A DNA stretch of 64,000 nt from Liolophura sinensis (lineage: Eukaryota > Mollusca > Polyplacophora > Chitonida > Chitonidae). Within the stretch, counting starts at the first letter, position 1. Each line of letters opens with the position of its first letter. The DNA lies in NCBI RefSeq assembly GCF_032854445.1, contig NC_088295.1, positions 6,760,501 to 6,824,500 on the forward strand, read 5' to 3'. Under the pieces are notes generated by a model. The model did not search any database, was not told the DNA's origin, and worked only from the letters and a program-made list of their open reading frames with translations. Below are positions 12,403 through 25,400 of this stretch, piece after piece. A program made the translations under genes and the position numbers.

Positions 12403-15400
12403 TACAAAATATTCTTCTGTAATCAGGTAAAGAATACCAAGTCAAACAGATTTATGCAATCACTGCACAAGCATGGATGTTTATTTGCAGCTGGTGTATG
12501 TACATACATAAGCTTATCAAACATGCACAAGTACAAAAGTCTCTATATACCACATACATGTACTTACATGTAGAATAATACAGAAACAACCGTTATGCAA
12601 ATGACGAGGTGTTAGAGCCAGTCATCCTGTGGAGAAGGCGCAGTGTAATCTCATGACAATGGCTGGGGTGATGATAATGGTGATTATAACGGTCATCTCC
12701 AGCTGTCCAATGGCAGGCTGACTGACCATCAGGGGAATGGGAGATCAGGATGAAGTGAGGAAGAGAGAGAAATGCTCAGCCTGTTGTACCATCATGTTCC
12801 ACCATTACTAGATGACACATGTACTTGTCCTGTGGTCCCCATGCAGAATCCCATGACAATGAACATGGAGAGTTCATGCGGTCAGGTCAGGGGATGATGC
12901 CACAAAGTCAGCTTTGACTTACATCAGAATTTGAAATCTGATTTTAGAGCATATTTTCAGGCAAAATTTCATCTTCCATTGCCAAAACCTAAGCATTATA
13001 ACAACATTTATTAAGTCGGAACTGTCTTTGTGGAATAGGGCCCTGATCAAAGACTTCACCTCTTTAACAAATCTGTTTCTTGTCATTAGCCCTGTTGTAC
13101 AGGGTACCCCTGGCTATATACAATGTACAAATGTATGCATAAGGCTATAGCAACTGACATGTACATAAAGCAATTCACAAATGACATTCATATTCAAGCA
13201 TATTCACAAATTCTATCCGTTATATACAATACATAAAATATATACATGTACATATCCACCAACCAATACAGGTAGTATTTAATATGTATACCCTAGTGTA
13301 TCGATACACAGAGCTATACAATCCCATGCTTATCACTTGGGGCAAATCCTCACTCATCTGTATAATTCACAATAGTTTAAACATGTCTGACGGAGAACGG
13401 AATATTGGGAATGAGGTCAGGGGAGTTTAAATGTTAAAGACACCATGCATCAGGTGACTTAATTGTTAGTCAGATCACAGGGGCTCAATGGTCTCAGTAG
13501 ATTTGCAAAGCCTCTATTTTCTATGCCAGGACTGATTTCGGTATGCTAAATGGCTATATGGATACACACAGTGTGTCTTGCTGGCTGTGCTTGACCGCTC
13601 ACTCCCACCCGTCCACTACACTGGCTTAGCACTATGCCCTATAAAGACAGTTAAAATTATAAGACAGACTCAACTACAGATCTGTCCTTTATGTCACCAC
13701 CCACACAATTCCAGCCATCTCAGCTAGACTTGAACAGGGGTGTCTCAAGACAACACATGCTATTTATAACAAACCAACCCAGAAGTGAGGGGGTGTCAAT
13801 ATGAAACTGAGAGGTGGGAGTCACATATATCAGTCCTAATCAGATCTTACTGCAACCTGTTAATGCATCAGGGGACATCACTCTGTGTTCTCTAATAAGA
13901 AACATGTCCAGGGAGCAATACAATTATGCATGTACTGCTCTGTCTGGGAATATATAGGTAGAGGATAGCTGAGAGGGTTATGGAAGGGAGGGCACATAAA
14001 TGAACACATGTTATCAAAATGGTCACAGTACCTCCAGTACGTATGCTTTGCCACACATTCAATTTGGCAAATGTGGCATTTAATTGTCCAATTTAAAAAC
14101 TGAAGGGAAAATATAAAATTGGAGCAAGGTTTGTTTATGCCATTTCAAGAATATAAGTTAGTGTTTTTGTACAATCATTTCATAATCACAGATACAAAGC
14201 ATACACAACTTATAACAAAGTAGCAAAACTGACCACCTCCTCTAGTACCAACCATGCAGGGGGTAGAGTTAAAGGCATGGTGTTGCTACAGAACAGACTA
14301 TTAAGTCCTCTGTTAAAACTAAGCCACTGAAGACAATTAATGCAGTGCAAGCAGGCTAAAATATGACTGCATTTCATATAACTCTCTACATACTCAAATG
14401 CCCTATAAAGGAATTCCAGACTGTCTGTAGGTTAGCTATATTAACAAATAAAAACATACATCTCTGTTCCCCTGTCTGAACACCAGGGGAGGACAAATAC
14501 TGCACCTAGATCTCTTCTAGTAAACACAGAGTCAATAAAAGCAATTCATACATGCAAGAGAGACTTGGGGCAAGTTGCAACAGTGCCAGTAATTTAGCTC
14601 ATGAAACCTTATTGTAAGAGGCAACTTCCAACAATGACAAAAATCTTGAATGGTCACAAAGCCTTGAGCATAGAAGAAAAAAACAATTTCCCAAGGCGAA
14701 AGTAAATTTTTAGATATGTTAATTTTTTGCTCTTTGCACAAAACTTTTCAAACACGAATTATGTATTATTACTGCATATTCTGAGTATGCAGAAATGTGC
14801 AAAACCTATGGCTTATAAAACTAAAGTTTTGTTGGTAGCCACAGATTTGCTGAAATTTAAAGCACATGTTCTTGGGGGTATGTTTCAACATTTCCAATTG
14901 AGCAAGTCAAATCAAGCTTCTTTGTATTAATCTTCTGTTTGGTAAACCTCATATTTAATACCTATTTTCTTATAAGACTTGGTCACCTTCAAACAGAATA
15001 GAATAGAATAGAAAAGTTCCATGAATAAGGACTTTGCTTCTCAATGTAAGTTACACATGGTATAAATTTGCCTACAAAAAGTTCTACACCATTTTGTTCT
15101 GTTTTAATCTGTGATGTATTTTTAAATATTATTCATATTTGTCATTAAAACAAATATATTGGTGTAAAATTCTTTCTAATTATCTTCAATGCTGCAACTT
15201 ACCTTGCCTATTGATGCAATTTACCCCAGCTCGGGAGGATTCCAGGGTGTGCTTACAGGTTAATTTCACAGAGATGACTGAACCTTCAATCCCTCTTGGG
15301 CATATGGAATTAACTTAATAATGCAGCCAACAAACACATGTGTGTGGACCATGTGGTTTCTGTAGTGGTTTGTGTATGGAGGTTTAAGTGAAAAAATGAT

Positions 15401-16264
15401 GAAATGTGCCCCAGTCTCCCCCAGCCATAGGAGTTTGCAGGAATTAGTTATCACAGATGATGAGAGTGGCTGCCATCCTAATGTGCAAGACATAAACTAG
15501 TACACTACTACACAGAGCTTAGTCTAACCTTTGGGATCATCCACTACCAGTAATAAAATTATGATACAGTATTAACTCTTTTTTTTAACATGTCATGATA
15601 AACTAAATTAAAACACTCTAATTATCCAGCCTTCTTATTTTTGGACCGTCTTGTATTACTTCATAACAACAAGTTATTAAATCTTTACTTTGTTTGCATT
15701 CAGGAGGATCTAGTATATAGAGCCACAGTATATGTCCACAAAAACAAAATGAGAAGACAAAGTGAACTTTCTCAAGCAAATAAACAGAATGAAGTCATAT
15801 TTAATATCTGTAGGATGTCAATGAAGAAGGGTTTTGAACACTACTTTGATACAATAAGCTATGTCCACAAAAATGGCTCAGGCAGTTGCTTTAATCTGCC
15901 ACTAAGCCAGAGAAATACCTTGAGTACTGCTTACAATGAGCACCGAAACCTTACACTGCTGAAGTGTAGAATTTACTTTTGTACTGTAACTACAGAACCC
16001 TGATAAACTGTAAAACAACATCAACAAAAACTATAATATATAAATGTACTGATAAGTTTTGCTCTGTGAATTGCTCCTGGAATATTACAGTTATTCTCTA
16101 TGAATACCACATGGAAAAATGCCCCAACCTACTACACTATTCACATGAAGCAACCTAGATATGAAACGATGATAAAAGCTGGTATGATGAGAAATGGGAT
16201 GTGAGGTGATGACTAAGAATAACAATTTAAGGAAGGGGATGTGAGAGGGAGGGGTAGGGCACTG
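12403..16264 (-). other. Probable RUFY 3' UTR and downstream flank
   Basis: No coding exon on either strand. It directly follows the RUFY stop codon. Minus-strand AATAAA hexamers at 13007-13012 and 12480-12485 would give 3' UTRs of about 3.3 or 3.8 kb. Whether the whole stretch is transcribed is not shown by sequence. Confidence 0.4.
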
Positions 16265-16402
16265 CTACTGGGCTGAGTAGCGCTGTAACAGTATATCCTG
16301 GCAACTGTCGCACACTCGGACTGGCTTTGACGATGAGGGGTGTGGCATCTTGTTGTCTGAACACTCACTACAGTATATGTCCCCACAGTTTCGACAGTGA
16401 TG
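16265..16402 (-). CDS. RUFY: RUFY terminal exon 16 (FYVE finger)
   Basis: Acceptor TTACAG, phase 0. Encodes [20 protein letters not shown], then [20 protein letters not shown] and a TAG stop at 16265-16267. Confidence 0.95.
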   Translation of the reverse strand, partial: HHCRNCGDIYCSECSDNKMPHPSSSKPVRVCDSCQDILLQRYSAQ

Positions 16403-19400
16403 CTGTAACACACACACAAAACAAACCCATTAAATTACATTTACCTGTATAGGTATGCAAAGGCAAAAGTTAATCTTTAGCAACTATGGACAATTGGGAT
16501 GGAATCAGAGGCTGTTGGTTCAGGTACCAGCATGTCAAGTACAGGTTCTGTTTCAATCAAGGCTTGCAAACACCTATCACTATAGCATCCAGAAGAATTT
16601 GAACACTGCTTTCAATACCTTCCACTATTTGAGCACTGCTTTAAATGTGAGGGTTACTAACCTTCTGTCATCCTACAGAATACAATTTTGAGCACTGCTT
16701 ACAGTATGAGGGCTGTTTACTTTTCGCTCTGCCAAATGTTTTGAGCACTGCTTTCAATAAGAAAGCTACTAACCTTCCGCTGTGCCACAGAAAAGGGTTT
16801 TGAGCACTGCTTTCAATAAGAAAGATACTAAACTTCCGCTGTGCCACAGAAAAGGGTTTTGAGCACTACTTTCAATGAGAAAGCTACTAACCTTCCGCCG
16901 TGCCACAGAAAAGGGTTTTGAGCACTGCTTACAGTGGGTGGCCTCCTTATCACTGGCCCACTGAGCCTCCTTCTGTTGCAGGTGAGATTCACGCAAATCT
17001 TCCATTTTTAATTTTGATCTAAAATCAAAATGACACACAAGAAAATCCCAATATTCATGCCCTACAATAATATCAAGAATTTTGTACTTTCCACAATGCA
17101 ATAATGACCTGAGAATTAAGGACAAAATTCAGTGCTTTTCCTCAGAAGAAACACAGTACTTCTGTACCAAGACTAAACAGGAATTTTTTTGGGTGTTTAC
17201 TCAGTAAGGTACATGTATTTACTCAATAGGACGTGTATGAAGCTCTGCCAGTGTCTGTACAATGGACAGTGTTTACTCAGTGAGGTAAATGTACTTACTC
17301 GCTGAGATGTGAGCCAAGCTCTGCCAGTGTCTGTACAATGGACAGTGTTTACTCAGTGAGGTAAATGTACTTTCTCGCTGAGATGTGAGCCAAGCTCTGC
17401 CAGTGTCTGTACAATGGACAGTGTTTACTCAGTGAGGTAAATGTACTTACTCGCTGAGATGTGAGCCAAGCTCCACCTGTGTCTGTACAATGGACAGTGT
17501 TTACTCACTGAGGTACATGTATTTACTCGCTAGGACGTGAATCAAGCTCTGCCAGTGTCTGTACAATGAACAGTGTTTACTCAGTGAGGTAAATGTATTT
17601 ACTCGCTAGGATGTGAATCAAGCTCTGCCAGTGTCTGTACAATGGACAGTGTTTACTCAGTGAGGTAAATGTACTTACTGGCTGAGATGTGAGCCAAGCT
17701 CTGCCAGTGTCTGTACAATGGACAGTGTTTACTCAGTGAGGTACATGTATTTACTCGCTAGGATGTGAATCAAGATCTGCCAGTGTCTGTACAATGGACA
17801 GTGTTTACTCACTGAGGTACATGTATTTACTCGCTTGGACGTGAATCAAGCTCTGCCAGTGTCTGTACAATGGACAGTGTTTACTCAGTGAGGTAAATGT
17901 ACTTACTCGCTGAGATGTGAGCCAAGCTCTGCCAGTGTCTGTACAATGAACAGTGTTTACTCAGTGAGGTAAATGTACTTACTTGCTGAGATGTGAGCAA
18001 AGCTCTGCCAGTGTCTGTACAATGAACAGTGTTTACTCAGTGAGGTAAATGTACTTACTCGCAGAGATGTGAGCCAAGCTCTGCCAGTGTCTGTACAATG
18101 AACAGTGTTTACTCAGTAAGGTAAATGTACTTACTCGCAGAGATGTGAGCCAAGCTCTGCCCGTGTCTGTACAATGGACAGTGTTTACTCAGTGAGGTAA
18201 ATGTACTTACTCGCAGAGATGTGAGCCAAGCTATGCCAGTGTCTGTACAATGGACAGTGTTTACTCAGTGAGGTAAATCTACTTACTCGCTGAGATGTGA
18301 GCCAAGCTCTGCCAGCGTCCTCTCATGGTCATCACATGTCTGCTGAAGTAGCTGATGACGCTCCTGTAGACCCGTGTAATCCTGTAAACAAACAGAAATC
18401 ACAACAATGGCACTACCTGCATATACCTTTTTTTGTTTATTTGACTGGTGTTTCGCCCAATACTCAAGAATATATACTTATACACCAGCAGCCAGCATTA
18501 TGGTCATTGTGCTGTGCTGGAACACTAACCACAGAGGCTCTGCAAAACCTTTGGGAGCAAGTGTGAAAGAAACACTTGTCAATGAATTTGATTGCCTTTT
18601 GGTACCACAGTCAAGAGTCTCATCTACACACGTTATTAAACAAGCAAATCAGTGACTGTGGATTAACCCAGGGGCTTCTCTATCTAATAATAGAATTCTT
18701 AAATAGATGGGACACGAATAAATGACAGCCACTCACTTTTTCTAAATCTTTCATCTTCTGCAGGTCCATCTGTACAGAGCCCAGTTTCTCTTTCTCCTGC
18801 TCCAAAGTCTTCTGTAAAGTTCCTCTCCATTCTCGTTCTATTTTCAAATCTGTCTCCAGAGCCGTTCTGTAAGCGGGAAACACAAAGCTTGATCACAGGA
18901 AATCACAGACAGACAGATGCACAGAGAATACTATAGTATTATAGCACTTGCCATCACATCACAGTGATACTGCATAAGACATTTTGTAATGAATAACCCA
19001 CATGTAGAGCAGAAAATGGCACCAGAAAAAACAAGACAATAAAAAGCAAAACCAAAATAAAAACCCTAAAAAGGTAGCCAAGTTCCTTCACTTGCTCTAC
19101 TGTTTGCTCAACACTGCTGTAGCACGTTGTTTTTCACCAAACTGTAATCCACACAAGTCTATTAAGCTACACTGTTCTTGTAAGAGTTCTGCCATGGGTG
19201 TCCATATATGCATGTAAACACAGGGTGAAGACTGGGTTGCGTTTTCTATTCATTAAAAACAATAAACACATGCAAGGATCCATGTAGCAAAAAATCTGAC
19301 AACTCTTGTCACATTCTTTACTGATGCAGGTCAATTTAGGTTGGTAATTTTACAACAAAACATTTGACAGGCACAACGGGAATTTAATGGCAGATGAACA

Positions 19401-22400
19401 ATGTTTGTGGTGACAGTACACATGTAGGCTATAAACAGCCTGAGGGCATCTGAGTATCACAGGCTAGGGTGGGTCAGTCTCTAGGGTGACAGTACACATG
19501 TAACACCCTGATGGCATCTGAGTACCACAGGCCAGGGTTGGTCAGTCTCTAGGGTGACAGTACACATGTAACACCCTGATGGCATCTGAGTACCACAGGC
19601 CAGGGTTGGTCAGCATCTAAAGTGACAGTACACATGTTACAACCTGATGGCATCTGAGTATCACAGGCCAGGGTCGGTCAGTGTCTAGGCTGACAGTACA
19701 CATGTAACACCCTGATGGCATCTGAGTACCACAGGCCAGGGTTGGTCAGCATCTAAAGTGACAGTAAACATGTAAAACCCTGATGGCATCTGAGTATCAC
19801 AGGCCAGGGTTGGTCAGTGTCTAGGCTGACAGTACACATGTAACACCCTGATGGCATCTGAGTACCACAGACCAGGGTTGACCAGTGTCTAGGCTGACAG
19901 TACACATGTAACACCCTGATGGCATCTGAGTATCACAGGCCAGGGTTGGTCAGTATCTAGGCAGACAGTAAACATGTAACACCCTGATGGCATCTGAGTA
20001 TCACAGGCCAGGGTTGGTCAGTGTCTAGGCAGACAGTACACATGTAGCACCCTGATGGCATCTGAGTACCACAGACTATGGTTGGTCAGTGCCTAGGCTG
20101 AGAGTACACATGTAACACCTTGATGGCATCTGTGTACCACAGGCCAGGGTTCGTCAGTGTCTAGGCTGACAGTACACATATAACACTCTGATAGCATCTG
20201 AGTATCACAGGCCAGGGTTGGTCAGTGTCTAGGCTGACAGTACACATGTAACACCCTGATGGCATCTGAGTATCACAGGCCAGGGTTGGTCTGTGTTTAG
20301 GCTGACAGTACACATGTAACACCCTGATGGCATCTGAGTACCACAGGCCAGGGTTGGTCAGTGTCTAGGGTGACAGTACACATGTAACACCCTGATGGCA
20401 TCTGAGTATCACAGGCCAGGGTTGGTCAGTGTCTAGGCTGACAGTAAACATGTAACACCCTGATGGCATCTGAGTACCACAGGCCAGGGTTGGTCAGTGT
20501 CTAGGCTGACAGTACACATGTAACACCCTGATGGCATCTGAGTACCACAGGCCAGGGTTGGTCAGTGTCTAGGCTGACAGTAAACATGTAACACCCTGAT
20601 GGCATCTGAGTATCACAGGCCAGGGTTGGTCAGTGTCTAGGCTGACAGTACACATATAACACTCTGATAGCATCTGAGTACCACAGGCCAGGGTTGGTCA
20701 GTGTCTAGGCTGACAGTACACATGTAACACCCTGATGGCATCTGAGTATCACAGGCCAGGGTTGGTCAGTGTCTAGGCTGAAAGTAAACATGTAACACCC
20801 TGATGGCATCTGAGTATCACAGGCCAGGGTTGGTCAGTGTCTAGGCTGACAGTACACATGTAACAACTTGATGGCATCTGAGTACCACAGGCCAGGGTCG
20901 GTCAGTGTCTAGGCTGACAGTACACATGTAACACCCTGATGGCATCTGAGTACCACAGGCCAGGGTTGGTCAGTGCCTAGGCTGACAGTAAACATGTAAC
21001 ACTCTGATAGCATCTGAGTACCACAGACTAGGGTTGGTCAGTGCCTAGGGTGACAGTACACATGTAACACCCTGATGGCATCTGAGTACCACAGGCCAGG
21101 GTTGGTCAGCATCTAAAGTGACAGTACACATGTAACACTCTGAAAGCATTTGAGTACCACAGACTAGGGTTGGTCAGTGTGTAAAGTGACAGTACACATG
21201 TAACACCCTGATGGCATCTGAGTACCAAAGGCCGGGGTTGGTCAGTGTCTAGGCTGACAGTAAACATGTAACACCCTGATGGCATCTGAGTATCACAGGC
21301 CAGGGTTGGTCAGTGCCTAGGGTGACAGTACACATGTAACACTCTAATGGCATCTGAGTACCACAGACTAGGGTTGGTCAGTGCCTAGGCTGACAGTACA
21401 CATGTAACACCCTGATGGCATCTGAGTACCACAGGCCAGGGTTGGTCAGCATCTAAAGTGACAGTACACATGTAACACTCTGAAAGCATCTGACTACCAC
21501 AGACTAGGGTTGGTCAGTGTGTAAAGTGACAGTACACATGTAACACCCTGATAGCATCTGAGTACCAAAGGCCGGGGTTGGTCAGTGTCTAGGCTGACAG
21601 TAAACATGTAACACCCTGATGGCATCTGAGTATCACAGGCCAGGGTTGGTCAGTGCCTAGGGTGACAGTACACATGTAACACCCTGATGGCATCTGAGAA
21701 ACACAGGCTGGGGTTAGCGAGCTTCTCTGCTACAGAAGGAATTGCATAAAATGGGCCTTGGAATTTTAGTGTATCGCTTCTTGTTCATGGTTCCACAGAT
21801 CGATGTAGAACCCAAATGGTGAACGTTGTGACCGATGAATGCATTATTTTGACCCTAAAAAGTCAAATGGTGATGTATAAACCAAGATGACAACTTTGTG
21901 TTTATGGCACCAACTTGTTCTTTGATCCACATTGCTGAAGACCTAAGACTGATCATTCATGAATGTTGAACGAACAGTTATTTCTGCAGGAGCAAATACA
22001 ACAAACGTTCTCTGACCTCTGCTCTGTTTCCTTGACTATCAGAGAGAAGCAAGTCTATAAGGCAAGTACTACAGGTAGTTGCTACAAGAAAACATTTTAT
22101 TTTACTTACTATAAACATGTATGAATGTTAAATTTATAATCGCACACAACATTTACAAACCCATAGAGAACGGTGAGGGATAAACGAAGATCAACAATTC
22201 AAAACATTTGAAGCATCTCTGCAATTAAGGGAACGGATGGAAAGTCATCCATGAACGAAACTAACATGCACATTTAAATTTAATGAGCGAAGAACAAAAG
22301 CCTATGTATTGACAACAGAAAAATCTTCCATACGAACCAAGACTGAAAAATGCTACATACTGACAACAGTAAATCTCCCAGACTAGATCCAACAGGATCA

Positions 22401-25400
22401 AACTGGATGGTCGAATGAACAAGTAACTCAGTACAATGATCCATGAATGAACGGAACCAAACCACTGCATGACCAATTAACTCAGCAAATGGCCGATATA
22501 TGAGTGGAACCAACCACTGTATGGCCAATTAACCCAGGACATTGGCCGATGTATGAATGAAACCAAACCGTTGCATGACTCGTTAACCAATAACAATCAA
22601 TGAATCATGTATAAACGGAACCAAACCACTGTCTTAAAAATTAACCCGCGACAATGAACTATCTATGAACGGAACCAAACCGTTGTATGGCCAATTAACC
22701 CAGCACTATGACCGATGTGTGAGTGGAACCAACCGTTGTATGACCAATTAACCCAGCACAATGGCCGATGTGTGAGTGGAACCAACCACTGTATGACCAA
22801 TTAACCCAGCACTATGGCCGATGTGTGAGTGGAACCAACCTCTGTATGACCAATTAACCCAGCACAATGCCGATGTATGAGTGGAACCAACCGCTGTATG
22901 ACCAATTAACCCAGCACTATGGCCAATGTATGAGTGAAACCAACCACTGTATGACCAATTAACCCAGCACAATGGCCGATGTATGAGTGGAACCAAACCG
23001 CTGTATGAACAATTAACCCAGCACAATGGCCGATGTGTGAGTGGAACCAACCGCTGTATGACCAATTAACCCAGCACTACGGCCGATGTGTGAGTGGAAC
23101 CAACCACTGTATGGCCAATTAACCCAGGACATTGGCCGATGTATGAATGAAACCAAACCGTTGCATGACCCGTTAACCAATAACAATCAATGAATCATGT
23201 ATAAACGGAACCAAATTAACCCGCTGTATGACCAATTAACCCACTGTATGACCAATTAATCCAGCACTATGGCTGATGTATGAGTGGAACCAAACCATTG
23301 TATGACCAATTATCCCACTGTATGACCAATTAATCCAGCACTATGGCCGATGTATGAGTGGAACCAACCACTGTATGACCAATTAACCCAGCACAATGGC
23401 CGATGTATGAGTGGAACCAAACCATTGTATGACCAATTATCCCACTGTATGACAAATAAACCCACTGTATGGCCAATTAACCCAGCACTATGGCCAATGT
23501 ATGAGTGGAACCAAACGCTGTATGACCAATTAACCCACTGTACGACCAATTAATCCAGCACTATGGCCGATGTATGAGTGGAACCAACCACTGTATGACC
23601 AATTAACCCAGCACAATGGCCGATGTGTGAGTGGAACCAACCACTGTATGACCAATTAACCCAGCACAATGGCCGATGTATGGTTGGAACCAACCGTTGT
23701 TTGACCAATTAACCCAGCACTATGGCCGATGTGTGAGTGCAACCAACCACTGTATGACCAATTAACCCAGCACAAAGGCCGATGTATGAGTGGAACCAAA
23801 CCATTGTATGACCAATTAACCCAGCACTATGGCCGATGTATGAGTGGAACCAACCACTGTATGACCAATTAACCCACTGTATGACCAATTAACCCACTGT
23901 ATGACCAATTAACCCAGCACTATGGCCGAGTGGAACCAAACCATTGTATGACCAATTAACCCAGCACAATGGCCGATGTTTGAGTGGAACCAACCACTGT
24001 ATGGCCAATTAACCCACTGTATGACCAATTAACCCAGCACTATGGCCAATGTATGAGTGGAACCAAACGCTGTATGACCAATTAACCCACTGTATGACCA
24101 ATTATCTCACTGTATGACCAATTAACCCAGCACTATGACCGATGTGTGAGTGGAACCAACCGTTGCATGACCAATTAACCCAGCACTATGGCCGATGTAT
24201 TGGTGGAACCAAACCATTGTATGACCAATTAACCCAGCACTATGGCCGATGTATGAGTGGAACCAAACCATTGTATGATCAATTATCCCACTGTATGACC
24301 AATGAACCCAGCACTATGGCCGATGTATGAGTGGAACCAAACCGCTGTATGACCAATTAACCCAGGACATTGGTCAATGTATGAGTAGAACCAAACCATT
24401 GTATGACCAATTATCCCACTGTATGACCAATTAACCCAGCACTATGGCCGATGTGTGAGTGGAACCAACCGTTGCATGACCAATTAACCCAGGATACTGG
24501 TGGATGTATGAGTGGAACCAAACCATTGTATGACCAATTATCCCACTGTGTGACCAATTAACCCAGCACTATGGCCAATGTATGAGTGGACCCAACCGCT
24601 GTATGACCAATTAACCCAGGACATTGGTCGACGTATGAGTGGAACCAACCACTGTATGACCAATTAACCCAGGACATTGGTCGACGTATGAGTGGAACCA
24701 AACCATTGTATGACCAATTAACCCAGGACATTGGTCGATGTATAAGTGGAACCAAACTATTGTGTGACCAATTATCCCACTGTATGACCCATTAAGCCAG
24801 CACAATGGCCGATGTATGGTTGGAACCAACCGTTGTATGACCAATTAACCCAGCACTATGGCCGATGTGTGAGTGCAACCAACCACTGTATGACCAATTA
24901 ACCCAGCACAATGGCCGATGTATGGTTGGAACCAACCGTTGTATGACCAATTAACCCAGCACTATGGCCGATGTGTGAGTGCAACCAACCACTGTATGAC
25001 CAATTAACCCAGCACAATGGCCGATGTATGAGTGGAACCAAACCATTGTATGACCAATTAACCCAGCACTATGGCCGATGTATGAGTGGAACCAACCACT
25101 GTATGACCAATTAACCCACTGTATGACCAATTAACCCAGCACTATGGCCGAGTGGAACCAAACCATTGTATGACCAATTAACCCAGCACAATGGCCGATG
25201 TTTGAGTGGAACCAACCACTGTATGGCCAATTAACCCACTGTATGACAAATTAACCCAGCACTATGGCCAATGTATGAGTGGAACCAAACGCTGTATGAC
25301 CAATTAACCCACTGTATGACCAATTATCTCACTGTATGACCAATTAACCCAGCACTATGACCGATGTGTGAGTGGAACCAACCGTTGCATGACCAATTAA

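Noticed and set aside
15641-16003. 120-codon plus-strand ORF
   Set aside because: It starts with TTG, has no domain, and lies antisense in the probable RUFY 3' UTR.
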